From Pseudomonas sp. PDM05 (lineage in GTDB: Bacteria; Pseudomonadota; Gammaproteobacteria; Pseudomonadales; Pseudomonadaceae): 64,000 nucleotides of DNA. The DNA lies in the NCBI RefSeq assembly GCF_014851685.1, contig NZ_JACVAC010000001.1, forward strand, positions 983,963-1,047,962, read 5' to 3'. Below are positions 17,984 through 27,397 of the stretch, in pieces. The translations under genes and the position numbers were made by a program. How positions within the stretch are numbered: the first letter of the stretch is position 1; each line of letters begins with the position of its first letter. The notes below the pieces were generated by a model. That model had not been told where the DNA came from. It was given only the letters and a program-made list of their open reading frames with translations, and did not search any database.

Positions 17984-19468
17984 TCAGATTACGAACAGGT
18001 CCAAGAAGCGATTGACCGGCGTGGCCTCAAGCTTCGCCTGATCCTTGCACAACGCAAAAATCTCCCCGCTGCGCTGCGCGGTAAACCGCGTGGCCAGGTT
18101 GGCCTTGAACTTGTCTTCCAGCAATGCAATACCCTCCACCCGACGACGGCGATGACCAATCGGGTATTCCACCGCCACCTGCTCGGTGCTGGAGCCGTCC
18201 GTGAAAAACACCTGCACCGCGTTGGCAATTGAGCGTTTGTCGGCTTCCAGGTATTCGCGGCTGTAGCGCGGGTCTTCGACGATGACCATCTTGTCGCGCA
18301 ACGCGTCGATGATCGGGTGCGCGGCGTGGAATTCATCTTCGTACTGCTCGGCCACCAAATTGCCAAACGCCAGCGGCACGGCGGTCATGTATTGCAGGCA
18401 GTGGTCACGGTCGGCAGCGTTGGCCAGTTGGCCGACCTTGGAGATGATGCGGATCGCCGATTCATGGGTGGTGATCACGATGCGCTCGATTTCATGCAGG
18501 CGATCCTTGACCAACGGGTGCAAGGTCACGGCGGCTTCGCAGGCGGTTTGCGCGTGGAATTCGGCGGGGAAGCTGATCTTGAACAGCACGTTTTCCATCA
18601 CGTACGTGCCGTAGGGCTGGGACAGGCTGAATGCGCGTTTGTCTTCGGGCTTGAGGGCCAGGTCCTTGTTGGTGTGGCTGAACAGCACGTCGTAGAAACC
18701 CCATTGCGGCGCGCTCAAGACGCCGGGGATGCCCATCTCGCCACGCAGGGCGATGTCGGCCAGCCGCACACCGCGACTCGACGCATCCCCCGCCGCCCAG
18801 GACTTGCGCGAACCCGCGTTCGGCGCGTGCCGATAGGTGCGCAGCGCCTGCCCATCGACAAACGCGTGGGACAGCGCGGCAAGCAACTGCTCGCGACTGG
18901 CCCCCATCAGCTTGGCGGTCACCGCCGTGGAGGCAACTTTCACTAACAGCACATGGTCGAGGCCGACACGATTGAACGAGTTTTCCAGGGCAATCACTCC
19001 CTGAATCTCATGGGCCATGATCATCGCTTCGAGTACCGCACGCACAGTCAGCGGCGCCTCGCCGTTGGCCACGCGTTTTTGTGAGAGGTGATCGGCCACG
19101 GCCAGGATGCCACCGAGGTTATCCGAAGGGTGGCCCCATTCAGCAGCGAGCCAGGTGTCGTTGTAGTCAAGCCAACGCACGATGCAGCCGATGTCCCACG
19201 CGGCCTTGACCGGGTCCAAGCGGAACGAGGTGCCCGGCACCCGTGCACCGAACGGCACCACCGTGCCCTCGACAATCGGCCCCAGGTGCTTGGTGCACTC
19301 GGGGAAACGCAGGGCCAGCAGGCCGCACCCCAGGGTGTCCATCAGGCAGTTGCGGGCGGTGTCCAGGGCGGCCTGGGAATCGATCCGGTAGTTGAGGACG
19401 TAGTCGGCGATGTCCTGCAGGACCTGGTCGTAGTCGGGGCGGTTGTTCTGGTCGACATTGGCGCTCAT
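17984..19468 (-). CDS. prpD: 2-methylcitrate dehydratase
   Basis: 494 residues of the MmgE/PrpD family, full length (starts [27 protein letters not shown]). It dehydrates 2-methylcitrate in propionate breakdown in the cytoplasm. Recognisable family segments are [45 protein letters not shown], with active-site acids and His, and [19 protein letters not shown]. It is the distal gene of the prp cluster, separated from prpF by a REP doublet. With AcnD present, PrpD may overlap functionally, as seen in other bacteria that carry both. Confidence 0.96.
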   Translation of the reverse strand: MSANVDQNNRPDYDQVLQDIADYVLNYRIDSQAALDTARNCLMDTLGCGLLALRFPECTKHLGPIVEGTVVPFGARVPGTSFRLDPVKAAWDIGCIVRWLDYNDTWLAAEWGHPSDNLGGILAVADHLSQKRVANGEAPLTVRAVLEAMIMAHEIQGVIALENSFNRVGLDHVLLVKVASTAVTAKLMGASREQLLAALSHAFVDGQALRTYRHAPNAGSRKSWAAGDASSRGVRLADIALRGEMGIPGVLSAPQWGFYDVLFSHTNKDLALKPEDKRAFSLSQPYGTYVMENVLFKISFPAEFHAQTACEAAVTLHPLVKDRLHEIERIVITTHESAIRIISKVGQLANAADRDHCLQYMTAVPLAFGNLVAEQYEDEFHAAHPIIDALRDKMVIVEDPRYSREYLEADKRSIANAVQVFFTDGSSTEQVAVEYPIGHRRRRVEGIALLEDKFKANLATRFTAQRSGEIFALCKDQAKLEATPVNRFLDLFVI

Positions 19469-19572
19469 GGCAGTGCTCCAAGAAAGGGTTGGGGTTAGTC
19501 CTCGGGCTCACGGTTGTTGAAAGCAGGTCTTGAATGCCTGCCTTGGAATAAAAACTCTACGTAGGTAGTCCC

Positions 19573-19665
19573 CTGTGGGAGCGGGCTTGCCCGCGATGGC
19601 GGTGTTTCAGTCGATACAGACTTCACTGACCCACCGCCTTCGCGAGCAAGCCCGCTCCCACACAA
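19573..19665. repeat. REP doublet
   Basis: Inverted pair of GTGGGAGCGGGCTTGC units in the prpF-prpD spacer. The left arm reads GCCCGCGATGGCGG and the right arm CCGCCTTCGCGAGCAAG, so the arms have drifted relative to the near-perfect copies. Confidence 0.9.
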
Positions 19666-19697
19666 GCCCTATCCCACATTAGGGATGGGTGTTGGGC

Positions 19698-20888
19698 TTA
19701 GAAGGCGTCGCCGGGGATGCGCACGAAGCCTTCCATCAATACCCGCGCACTGCGGCTCATGATGGCTTTTTTCACTACCCACTCACCGTCCACCTGACTG
19801 GCTTCGGCGCCCACCCGCAACGTGCCCGACGGATGCCCGAAGCGCACCGCATTGCGCTCCACGCCACCCGCAGCGAGGTTGACCAGCGTGCCGGAAATCG
19901 CCGCCGCCGTGCCAATCGCCACCGCCGCCGTGCCCATCATCGCGTGGTGCAACTTGCCCATGGACAGTGCACGCACCAGCAAATCCACATCGCCGGCCTT
20001 GATCGCCTTGCCGCTCGAGGCCACGTAGTCCGCAGGCTTGGCCACAAATGCGATCTTCGGTGTGTGCTGGCGCCGGGCCGCTTCATCCAGTTGCTTGATC
20101 AGGCCCATACGCAGCGCGCCGTAGGCGCGAACGGTTTCGAACATCGCCAAGGCTTTCGGGTCGCTGTTGATCGCGCCTTGCAGTTCGGTGCCGGTGTAGC
20201 CGAGGTCTTCGGCGTTGATGAAGATCGTCGGGATGCCGGCGTTGATCAGCGTCGCCTTGAAGGTGCCGACACCCGGCACCTCGAGGTCGTCGATCAGGTT
20301 GCCGGTGGGGAACATCGAACCGCCGCCGCCCTCTTCGTCCGCCGCCGGGTCCATGAACTCCAACTGCACTTCGGCGGCCGGGAAGGTCACGCCATCCAGC
20401 TCGAAGTCACCGGTTTCCTGCACGGCGCCGTCGGTGATCGGCACGTGGGCAATGATGGTCTTGCCGATATTGGCCTGCCACACACGCACCACGGCCACGC
20501 CGTTGCGGGGCACGCGGGCCGGGTCGACCAGCCCCGCGCTGACGGCAAACGAACCGACCGCCGCCGACAGGTTGCCGCAGTTGCCGCTCCAATCCACGAA
20601 CGGCTTGTCGATGGACACCTGGCCGAACAGGTAATCCACGTCGTGCTCGGCGCGGGTGCTTTTGGCGAGGATCACGGTTTTGCTGGTGCTCGACGTGGCG
20701 CCGCCCATGCCGTCGATTTGCTTGTCATAGGGGTCGGGGCTGCCGATCACCCGCAGCAGCAGGGCGTCGCGTGCAGCGCCCGGCACCTGCGCCGCTTCGG
20801 GCAGGTCCGTGAGGCTGAAAAACACGCCTTTGCTGGTGCCGCCACGCATGTAGGTGGCGGGGATCTTGATTTGCGCTACGTGTGCCAT
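19698..20888 (-). CDS. prpF: 2-methylaconitate cis-trans isomerase
   Basis: 396 residues beginning MAHVAQIKIPATYMRGGTSKGVFF, the PrpF signature start (YMRGGTSKG). It has two diaminopimelate-epimerase-like halves. It isomerises the trans-2-methylaconitate left by AcnD so that it can be hydrated to 2-methylisocitrate. DWSGNCGNLSAAVGSFAV contains a conserved cysteine-centred active-site loop. The start lies 9 bases after the acnD stop, so the two are co-translated, as is usual for the AcnD/PrpF pair. Confidence 0.96.
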   Translation of the reverse strand: MAHVAQIKIPATYMRGGTSKGVFFSLTDLPEAAQVPGAARDALLLRVIGSPDPYDKQIDGMGGATSSTSKTVILAKSTRAEHDVDYLFGQVSIDKPFVDWSGNCGNLSAAVGSFAVSAGLVDPARVPRNGVAVVRVWQANIGKTIIAHVPITDGAVQETGDFELDGVTFPAAEVQLEFMDPAADEEGGGGSMFPTGNLIDDLEVPGVGTFKATLINAGIPTIFINAEDLGYTGTELQGAINSDPKALAMFETVRAYGALRMGLIKQLDEAARRQHTPKIAFVAKPADYVASSGKAIKAGDVDLLVRALSMGKLHHAMMGTAAVAIGTAAAISGTLVNLAAGGVERNAVRFGHPSGTLRVGAEASQVDGEWVVKKAIMSRSARVLMEGFVRIPGDAF

Positions 20889-20897
20889 GGTTCCCCC

Positions 20898-23492
20898 TCA
20901 GGCCGTTGCCGCCGATTCCAGGAAGTCCTGGGCAAAACGCTGCAAAACGCCACCCGCTTCGTAGATCGACACTTCTTCGGCGGTGTCGAGGCGGCAGGTC
21001 ACCGGCACTTCGACACGTTCGCCATTCTTGCGGTTGATCACCAGGGTCAGCGTGGCACGCGGGGTGCGTGCGCCGACCACGTCATAGGTTTCGCTGCCAT
21101 CGATCTGCAACGTATGACGGTCGGTGCCCGGCAGGAACTCCAGCGGCAACACGCCCATGCCCACCAGGTTGGTGCGGTGGATGCGCTCGAAACCTTCGGC
21201 GGCGATCGCTTCCACACCGGCCAGGCGCACGCCCTTGGCCGCCCAGTCGCGGGACGAGCCCTGGCCGTAGTCGGCGCCGGCAATGATGATCAGCGGCTGC
21301 TTGCGTTCCATGTAGGTTTCGATGGCTTCCCACATCCGCGTGACCTGGCCTTCCGGCTCGATCCGCGCCAGGGAGCCCTGCTTGACCTTGCCGTTTTCCA
21401 CCACCATTTCGTTGAACAGTTTCGGGTTGGCAAAGGTCGCGCGCTGCGCGGTCAAGTGGTCGCCGCGATGGGTCGCGTAGGAGTTGAAGTCGACTTCCGG
21501 CAAGCCCATTTTCGCCAGGTATTCACCGGCGGCGCTGTCGAGCATGATCGCGTTGGACGGCGACAGGTGGTCGGTGGTGATGTTGTCCGGCAGCACCGCC
21601 AGCGGGCGCATGCCCTTGAGCGGACGGGCGCCGGCCAGCGCGCCTTCCCAGTAAGGCGGGCGACGGATATAGGTGCTTTGCGGACGCCAGTCGTACAGCG
21701 GCGCGACTTTGGGGCCGGTGTCTTCATGGATCGCGAACATCGGGATGTAGACCTTGCGGAACTGCTCCGGCTTGACCGAGGCCTTGACCACCGCGTCGAT
21801 TTCTTCGTCGCTCGGCCAGATGTCTTGCAGGCGGATTTCCTGGCCGTTGGCGTCGACGCCGAGCACGTCTTTTTCAATGTCGAAACGGATGGTGCCAGCA
21901 ATCGCGTAGGCCACCACCAACGGCGGCGAGGCGAGGAATGCTTGCTTGGCGTACGGGTGAATGCGCCCGTCAAAGTTGCGGTTACCCGACAGCACGGCGG
22001 TGGCGTACAAATCGCGGTCGATGATTTCCTGCTGGATCACCGGATCGAGCGCGCCGGACATGCCGTTGCACGTGGTGCAGGCAAACGCCACCACGCCAAA
22101 GCCGAGTTGTTCCAGTTCATGATCCAGGCCGGCGTCTTCCAGGTACATGGCCACGGTTTTCGAACCTGGCGCCAAGGAGGATTTGACCCACGGTTTGCGC
22201 GTCAGCCCCAGTTTGTTGGCATTGCGTGCCAGAAGGCCTGCGGCAATCACGTTGCGCGGGTTGCTGGTGTTGGTGCAACTGGTGATGGCCGCAATGATCA
22301 CCGCGCCGTCGGGCATCTGGCCGGGCACGTCTTCCCATTGGCCACTGATGCCTTTGGCGGCCAGGTCGCTGGTCGCCACGCGCGCATGGGGGTTGCTCGG
22401 GCCTGCCATGTTGCGCACTACGCTGGACAGGTCGAACGTCAGGCCGCGCTCGTATTGCGCGCTTTTGAGGTCATCGGCCCACAGGCCGGTGTGACGTGCA
22501 TATTGCTCCACCAGCGCGACCTGTTCGTCTTCGCGGCCGGTGAGTTTCAGGTAGGCGATGGTTTGCTGATCGATATAGAACATCGCCGCCGTGGCCCCGT
22601 ATTCCGGGGCCATGTTGGAGATGGTCGCACGGTCGCCGAGGGTCAGGGCCGAAGCACCTTCGCCAAAGAACTCCAGCCACGCGCCCACCACTTTCTGTTT
22701 GCGCAGGAACTCGGTCAGCGCCAGCACCATGTCGGTGGCGGTGATGCCCGGTTGCAGCTTGCCCGTCAGCTCGACACCGACGCTTTCCGGCAGGCGCATC
22801 CACGAGGCGCGGCCGAGCATCACGCTTTCGGCTTCGAGGCCGCCGACGCCGATGGCGATCACGCCCAACGCGTCCACGTGCGGGGTGTGGCTGTCGGTGC
22901 CGACACAGGTATCCGGGAAGGCCACGCCGTCACGCACCTGGATCACCGGGGACATTTTCTCCAGGTTGATCTGGTGCATGATGCCGTTGCCCGGCGGAAT
23001 CACGTCGACGTTCTTGAAGGCTTTCTTGGTCCACTCGATAAAGTGGAAGCGGTCTTCGTTGCGCCGGTCTTCGATGGCGCGGTTCTTCTCGAACGCGTCC
23101 GGATCAAAACCACCGGCTTCGACGGCCAGGGAGTGGTCGACGATCAATTGCGTCGGCACCACCGGGTTGACCTGCGCCGGGTCGCCGCCTTGCTGGGCGA
23201 TGGCGTCGCGCAGGCCGGCGAGGTCGACCAGGGCGGTCTGGCCGAGGATGTCATGGCACACCACACGGGCCGGGAACCACGGGAAGTCGAGGTCACGCTT
23301 GCGCTCGATCAGTTGGCGCAGGGACGCATTGAGGGTGGCCGGGTCACAGCGACGCACGAGGTTTTCGGCGAGCACGCGGGAGGTGTAGGGCAAGGTGGCG
23401 TAGGCACCGGGGGTGATGGCCTCGACAGCCGCGCGGGCGTCGAAGAAATCCAGGCGGCTGCCGGGGAGCGGTTTGCGAAATTCAGTGTTCAT
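20898..23492 (-). CDS. acnD: Fe/S-dependent 2-methylisocitrate dehydratase AcnD
   Basis: 864 residues from the ATG at 23490-23492 (MNTEFRKPLPGSRLDFFDARAAV); the frame is open further up into a REP, but that part is not protein-like. It belongs to the aconitase superfamily, with 4Fe-4S ligand regions in AITSCTNTSNPRNV and FACTTCNGMSGALDP. The C-terminal swivel domain holds GADYGQGSSRDWAAKG. It converts 2-methylcitrate to trans-2-methylaconitate, which PrpF then isomerises. acnD and prpF adjacent is the diagnostic arrangement that separates this enzyme from AcnA/AcnB. Confidence 0.96.
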   Translation of the reverse strand: MNTEFRKPLPGSRLDFFDARAAVEAITPGAYATLPYTSRVLAENLVRRCDPATLNASLRQLIERKRDLDFPWFPARVVCHDILGQTALVDLAGLRDAIAQQGGDPAQVNPVVPTQLIVDHSLAVEAGGFDPDAFEKNRAIEDRRNEDRFHFIEWTKKAFKNVDVIPPGNGIMHQINLEKMSPVIQVRDGVAFPDTCVGTDSHTPHVDALGVIAIGVGGLEAESVMLGRASWMRLPESVGVELTGKLQPGITATDMVLALTEFLRKQKVVGAWLEFFGEGASALTLGDRATISNMAPEYGATAAMFYIDQQTIAYLKLTGREDEQVALVEQYARHTGLWADDLKSAQYERGLTFDLSSVVRNMAGPSNPHARVATSDLAAKGISGQWEDVPGQMPDGAVIIAAITSCTNTSNPRNVIAAGLLARNANKLGLTRKPWVKSSLAPGSKTVAMYLEDAGLDHELEQLGFGVVAFACTTCNGMSGALDPVIQQEIIDRDLYATAVLSGNRNFDGRIHPYAKQAFLASPPLVVAYAIAGTIRFDIEKDVLGVDANGQEIRLQDIWPSDEEIDAVVKASVKPEQFRKVYIPMFAIHEDTGPKVAPLYDWRPQSTYIRRPPYWEGALAGARPLKGMRPLAVLPDNITTDHLSPSNAIMLDSAAGEYLAKMGLPEVDFNSYATHRGDHLTAQRATFANPKLFNEMVVENGKVKQGSLARIEPEGQVTRMWEAIETYMERKQPLIIIAGADYGQGSSRDWAAKGVRLAGVEAIAAEGFERIHRTNLVGMGVLPLEFLPGTDRHTLQIDGSETYDVVGARTPRATLTLVINRKNGERVEVPVTCRLDTAEEVSIYEAGGVLQRFAQDFLESAATA

Positions 23493-23560
23493 CGTCAGGA
23501 CTCGGTCACGGTAGTTGCAAAAGGAAGACCTGTGCCTATCCAGAATTGAAATGCGATCCC

Positions 23561-23652
23561 AGTGTGGGAGCGGGCTTGCTCGCGAAAGCGGTGTGTCATT
23601 CAACACACCTGCGACCGAGACACCGCTTTCGCGAGCAAGCCCGCTCCCACAT
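23561..23652. repeat. REP doublet
   Basis: Near-perfect inverted repeat of GTGGGAGCGGGCTTGCTCGCGAAAGCGGTGT and its complement between prpC and acnD, with a central spacer of about 28 bases. Confidence 0.92.
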
Positions 23653-23691
23653 TTGATCCGGTTTCCAATTCAGGGTCGCCGGTCTTCTTAC

Positions 23692-24819
23692 TCAGCGACG
23701 TTCGATTGCCACGAACTTGCGCTGTTCTACGCCGATGTACTCGGCGCTTGGACGGATGATGCGGTTGTTGGCACGCTGCTCGAACACATGCGCAGCCCAG
23801 CCGGTCAGGCGCGAGCAGACAAAGATCGGCGTGAACAGCTTTGTCGGGATACCCATGAAGTGGTACGCCGAGGCATGGTAGAAGTCGGCGTTGGGGAACA
23901 GCTTCTTCTGCTCCCACATGGTCTTGTCGATGGCTTCGGACACCGGGAACAACACGGTGTCGCCCACTTCGTCAGCAAGCTTTTTCGCCCAGCCCTTGAT
24001 CACTTCATTGCGCGGGTCGTTGTCTTTGTAGATCGCGTGGCCAAAGCCCATGATCTTGTCCTTGCGCGCCAGCATGCCGAGGGTGCCTTCGACCGCTTCT
24101 TCAGCGGACGAGAACCGCTCGATCATTTCCATCGCCGCTTCGTTGGCACCGCCATGCAGCGGGCCGCGCAGGGAGCCGATGGCGGCGGTGACGCAGGAAT
24201 ACAAGTCCGACAGGGTCGACGCACACACCCGGGCGGTGAAGGTCGAGGCGTTGAATTCGTGTTCGGCATAGAGGATCAGCGACACATTCATCACCTTGAC
24301 GTGCAGCTCGCTCGGCTTCTTGCCGTGCAACAGGTGCAGGAAATGCCCGCCAATGCTTGGCTCGTCGGTCACGCAGTCGATGCGCTGGCCGTCGTGGCTG
24401 AAGCGATACCAGTAGCACATGATCGCCGGGAAGGCGGCGAGCAGGCGGTCGGTGACGTCGCGTTGCACGCTGAAGTCGGTTTCCGGCTCGATGTTGCCCA
24501 GGAACGAGCAACCCGTGCGCATCACGTCCATCGGGTGGGCGTCGGCGGGGATGCGTTCCAGCACTTCCTTCAGGGCTTGGGGCAGGTCGCGCAGCTTGCT
24601 CAGCTTGGCACTGTAGGCGGCCAGTTCGGCCTTGCTCGGCAGTTCACCGTACAGCAGCAGGTAGGCGACTTCTTCAAACTGCGCATCGGCGGCCAGTTCG
24701 CGCACGTCGTAGCCGCGATAGGTCAGGCCGGCACCGGCCTGGCCCACGGTGGACAGTGCGGTCTGCCCGGCCACCTGGCCACGCAGGCCGGCGCCGCTCA
24801 GTACTTTTGCTTCAGCCAT
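23692..24819 (-). CDS. prpC: 2-methylcitrate synthase
   Basis: 375 residues of the citrate synthase family, the shorter type I dimeric form typical of PrpC. It condenses propionyl-CoA with oxaloacetate. Active-site segments are GGANEAAMEMIERF with its His region, GFGHAIYKDNDPRN carrying catalytic His, and the Asp-bearing NADFYHASAYHFMGIP. It starts MAEAKVLSGAGLRGQVAGQTALSTVG. It is flanked on both sides by REP doublets inside the prp cluster, so mRNA processing between prpB, prpC and acnD is plausible. Confidence 0.96.
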   Translation of the reverse strand: MAEAKVLSGAGLRGQVAGQTALSTVGQAGAGLTYRGYDVRELAADAQFEEVAYLLLYGELPSKAELAAYSAKLSKLRDLPQALKEVLERIPADAHPMDVMRTGCSFLGNIEPETDFSVQRDVTDRLLAAFPAIMCYWYRFSHDGQRIDCVTDEPSIGGHFLHLLHGKKPSELHVKVMNVSLILYAEHEFNASTFTARVCASTLSDLYSCVTAAIGSLRGPLHGGANEAAMEMIERFSSAEEAVEGTLGMLARKDKIMGFGHAIYKDNDPRNEVIKGWAKKLADEVGDTVLFPVSEAIDKTMWEQKKLFPNADFYHASAYHFMGIPTKLFTPIFVCSRLTGWAAHVFEQRANNRIIRPSAEYIGVEQRKFVAIERR

Positions 24820-24868
24820 GTCTGTTCTCCAATCTTGTACTTATAGGGAGTCGCGTGTGGAGCTGGGT

Positions 24869-24962
24869 TCGTGTGGGAGCGGGCTTGCTCGCGAAGACGG
24901 TGTGTCAGTCACAGCAATTACAGCTGATACACCGCTTTCGCGAGCAAGCCCGCTCCCACACA
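24869..24962. repeat. REP doublet with extra partial unit
   Basis: Inverted pair of GTGGGAGCGGGCTTGCTCGCG units between prpB and prpC. A truncated third unit (AAGCCTGCTCCCACA) follows on the prpB side, at about 24963-24977. Confidence 0.9.
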
Positions 24963-24979
24963 AGCCTGCTCCCACAAAA

Positions 24980-25876
24980 TCACTTTTTCGCAGCAAACAA
25001 CGCGTCGAGCTTCTGCTCGAAGGTGTGGTAGTCGATGCGGTCGTACAGTTCCATGCGGGTTTGCATGGTGTCGATCACGTTCTGTTGGGTGCCGTCGCGA
25101 CGGATCGCGGTGTATACATTCTCGGCGGCCTTGTTCATGGCGCGGAATGCCGAGAGCGGGTACAGCACGATGGAAACATCGGCAGATTTCAACTGTTCGG
25201 TGGTGTACAGCGGCGTGGCACCGAATTCGGTGATGTTGGCCAGGATCGGGGCTTTCACACGGGCGGCGAACAGCTTGTACATCTCCAGTTCCGTGATGGC
25301 TTCAGGGAAGACCATGTCGGCGCCGGCCTCGATGCAGGCGGCGGCACGCTCAAGGGCGGACTCCAGGCCTTCCACCGCGAGGGCGTCGGTGCGCGCCATG
25401 ATCACGAAGCTGTCATCGGTGCGCGCATCCACGGCGGCCTTGATGCGGTCGACCATTTCCTGCTGGGACACGATTTCCTTGTTCGGGCGGTGGCCGCAGC
25501 GCTTGGCACCGACCTGGTCTTCGATGTGGATGGCGGCAGCGCCGAACTTGATCATCGACTTGACCGTACGCGCCACGTTGAACGCCGAGGAGCCGAAACC
25601 GGTGTCCACGTCCACCAGCAGCGGCAGATCACACACGTCGGTGATGCGGCGCACGTCGGTGAGCACGTCATCCAGGCCGGTGATGCCCAGGTCCGGCACC
25701 CCTAGGGAACCTGCCGCAACCCCGCCACCCGACAGGTAAATGGCCTTGAATCCGGCGCGCTTGGCCAGCAGCGCGTGGTTGGCATTGATCGCGCCAACCA
25801 CTTGCAGCGGGTGCTCACTGGCGACGGCGTCACGGAAACGCTGGCCTGGGGTGCTCTTGTTATTGGAACTCATCAT
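24980..25876 (-). CDS. prpB: Methylisocitrate lyase
   Basis: 298 residues of the isocitrate-lyase/PEP-mutase superfamily. It cleaves 2-methylisocitrate to pyruvate and succinate. The signature KRCGH lies at 125-129 with catalytic Cys127, and the metal-binding VDVDTGFG lies at about 88-95. The start overlaps the upstream regulator's stop as ATGA (25873-25876) behind GAGGTGA, showing translational coupling with the regulator gene. This puts prpB as the first enzyme gene of the propionate operon. Confidence 0.96.
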   Translation of the reverse strand: MMSSNNKSTPGQRFRDAVASEHPLQVVGAINANHALLAKRAGFKAIYLSGGGVAAGSLGVPDLGITGLDDVLTDVRRITDVCDLPLLVDVDTGFGSSAFNVARTVKSMIKFGAAAIHIEDQVGAKRCGHRPNKEIVSQQEMVDRIKAAVDARTDDSFVIMARTDALAVEGLESALERAAACIEAGADMVFPEAITELEMYKLFAARVKAPILANITEFGATPLYTTEQLKSADVSIVLYPLSAFRAMNKAAENVYTAIRRDGTQQNVIDTMQTRMELYDRIDYHTFEQKLDALFAAKK

Positions 25877-26583
25877 TCACCTCGTGATTGGGCTGCGCCG
25901 TCGGGGAAGTGACGGGCAATGTTGCGTTTGGATGCGCCGATGTGGCGGCGCATCAACAGTTCGGCCAGTTCACCGTCGCGATCGGCAATCGCGTCCAGAA
26001 TCCGGTGGTGTTCGGCAAAGGCCTGGCGTGGACGATTGGGTGTGGCGGAGAACTGGATGCGGTACATGCGCACCAACTGGTACAGCTCGCCGCAGAGCAT
26101 TTGCGTGAGGGTGCGGTTGCCGGCGCCCTGGATGATCCGGTAGTGGAAGTCGAAATCGCCTTCCTGCTGGTAGTAGCCGACGCCAGCCTGGAATGCGGCG
26201 TCGCGTTCGTGGGTATGCAGCACTTGGCGCAGTTCTTCGATTTCGGCGTCGGTCATGCGCTCGGCCGCCAGGCGGCAGGCCATGCCTTCGAGGGATTCGC
26301 GGATTTCATAGAGTTCGATCAACTCGGCGTGGCTCAACGACACCACCCGCGCGCCAACATGCGGTATGCGCACCAGCAGGCGCTGGCCTTCCAGGCGGTG
26401 GATCGCCTCACGCAGCGGGCCACGGCTGATGCCGTAGGTGCGCGCCAGCTCCGGCTCGGAGATCTTGCTGCCGGGGGCAATCTCGCCCTTGACGATGGCG
26501 GCCTGGATACGGCGGAAGACGTTCTCAGACATGGTCTGGGATTCGTCCGTTGTCGCCACCGAGGCTTCCGCTTGATCCAGCAT
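25873..26583 (-). CDS. prpR: GntR-family (FCD) regulator of the propionate cluster
   Basis: 236 residues from the ATG at 26581-26583 ([27 protein letters not shown]). The winged helix (about 22-85) contains [33 protein letters not shown]. The rest is an FCD ligand-binding domain with the metal-type [30 protein letters not shown] segment. It is probably a repressor relieved by a methylcitrate-pathway intermediate. It is the first gene of the operon and overlaps prpB by 4 bases. A perfect palindrome upstream is the likely operator. The symbol is by context; E. coli PrpR is an unrelated sigma-54 activator. Confidence 0.88.
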   Translation of the reverse strand: MLDQAEASVATTDESQTMSENVFRRIQAAIVKGEIAPGSKISEPELARTYGISRGPLREAIHRLEGQRLLVRIPHVGARVVSLSHAELIELYEIRESLEGMACRLAAERMTDAEIEELRQVLHTHERDAAFQAGVGYYQQEGDFDFHYRIIQGAGNRTLTQMLCGELYQLVRMYRIQFSATPNRPRQAFAEHHRILDAIADRDGELAELLMRRHIGASKRNIARHFPDGAAQSRGE

Positions 26584-26668
26584 ATTGTCGACACCTTTAA
26601 AATCAATGTGGCAAAAACTAGCCAATCAAGCCTGGATAGTCAAAGAATAAATCCACATTGTCGACAAT
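26584..26668. promoter_or_regulatory. Operator palindrome(s) of the GntR regulator
   Basis: ATTGTCGACAAT at 26657-26668 is a perfect 12-bp palindrome. A second site ATTGTCGACACC lies at 26584-26595, touching the regulator's start codon. Both share TTGTCGACA, 73 bases apart (about seven helical turns). TNGT-centred palindromes are typical FCD-type GntR sites, so autoregulation is likely. Confidence 0.75.
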
Positions 26669-26855
26669 CGTCTAATAACCCCCTTCACACTTGATAAGGG
26701 CATGGCCGCCTGCCAGCGCTGGCGCCAAAAAAGCATCATGTTAGAATGCCCGCCGCTTTTGCCTGACATCACCTGATGAAAAGGCGCACGAGGGAGTTTG
26801 CGCAGCAATGCCAGTCGCCTTGAATTGAACATCGCACTGTACAGCCTCGGGATTT

Positions 26856-27392
26856 ATGAGACTCAAGCCCTTCCTTCTATTGATCAGCCTCTTGACCCTA
26901 CCAAGCCTTGGCGTTGCCGCCGAGAAGACTGTGTATGGCCTGAACGAATACGCCAAGCTGGCGGGTATCGACCTCGAAGTCGCCGCCAAACTCGACACCG
27001 GTGCCAAGACCGCCTCCCTCAGTGCCCGCGACATCAAGCGCTTCAAGCGCAATGGTGAATCCTGGGTACGCTTCTACCTGGCCATCGACACCGCCCATTC
27101 CCACCCCATCGAACTGCCCTTGGCCCGCGTCAGCAAGATCAAGCGCCGCGCCGGTGACTACGACCCCGATGAGGACAAGAAATACACCGCCCGTCCGGTG
27201 ATTGCCCTCGACGTCTGCATGGGCAACGCTTTACGCAGCATCGAAGTGAACTTGACTGACCGTAGCGCATTCCAATACCCGCTGCTGATCGGCTCCGAAG
27301 CCTTGAAACGCTTTGATGCGCTGGTCGACCCCAGTCTTAAATACGCAGCAGGCAAACCCGCCTGCGCCGCCGACGCTTATACCGCCGAGTAA
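26856..27392 (+). CDS. Retropepsin-like aspartic peptidase family protein (exported)
   Basis: 178 residues with a clear signal peptide MRLKPFLLLISLLTLPSLGVAAE, so probably periplasmic. The body has YAKLAGIDLEVAAKLDTGAKTASLSARDI; DTGAKTASL is the catalytic Asp-Thr-Gly motif of the retropepsin-like family once called Zn_protease (DUF785). It is followed within 6 bases by a 7TM inactive transglutaminase and then an ATP-grasp ligase. This conserved triad is predicted to make or trim a peptide modification. The true substrate is unknown. Confidence 0.88.
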   Translation: MRLKPFLLLISLLTLPSLGVAAEKTVYGLNEYAKLAGIDLEVAAKLDTGAKTASLSARDIKRFKRNGESWVRFYLAIDTAHSHPIELPLARVSKIKRRAGDYDPDEDKKYTARPVIALDVCMGNALRSIEVNLTDRSAFQYPLLIGSEALKRFDALVDPSLKYAAGKPACAADAYTAE

Positions 27393-27397
27393 ACCGA

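Noticed and set aside
19689..23549. 1286-codon plus-strand open frame across prpF and acnD
   Set aside because: Exact shadow of two well-recognised enzymes with low-complexity composition and no plausible start site.
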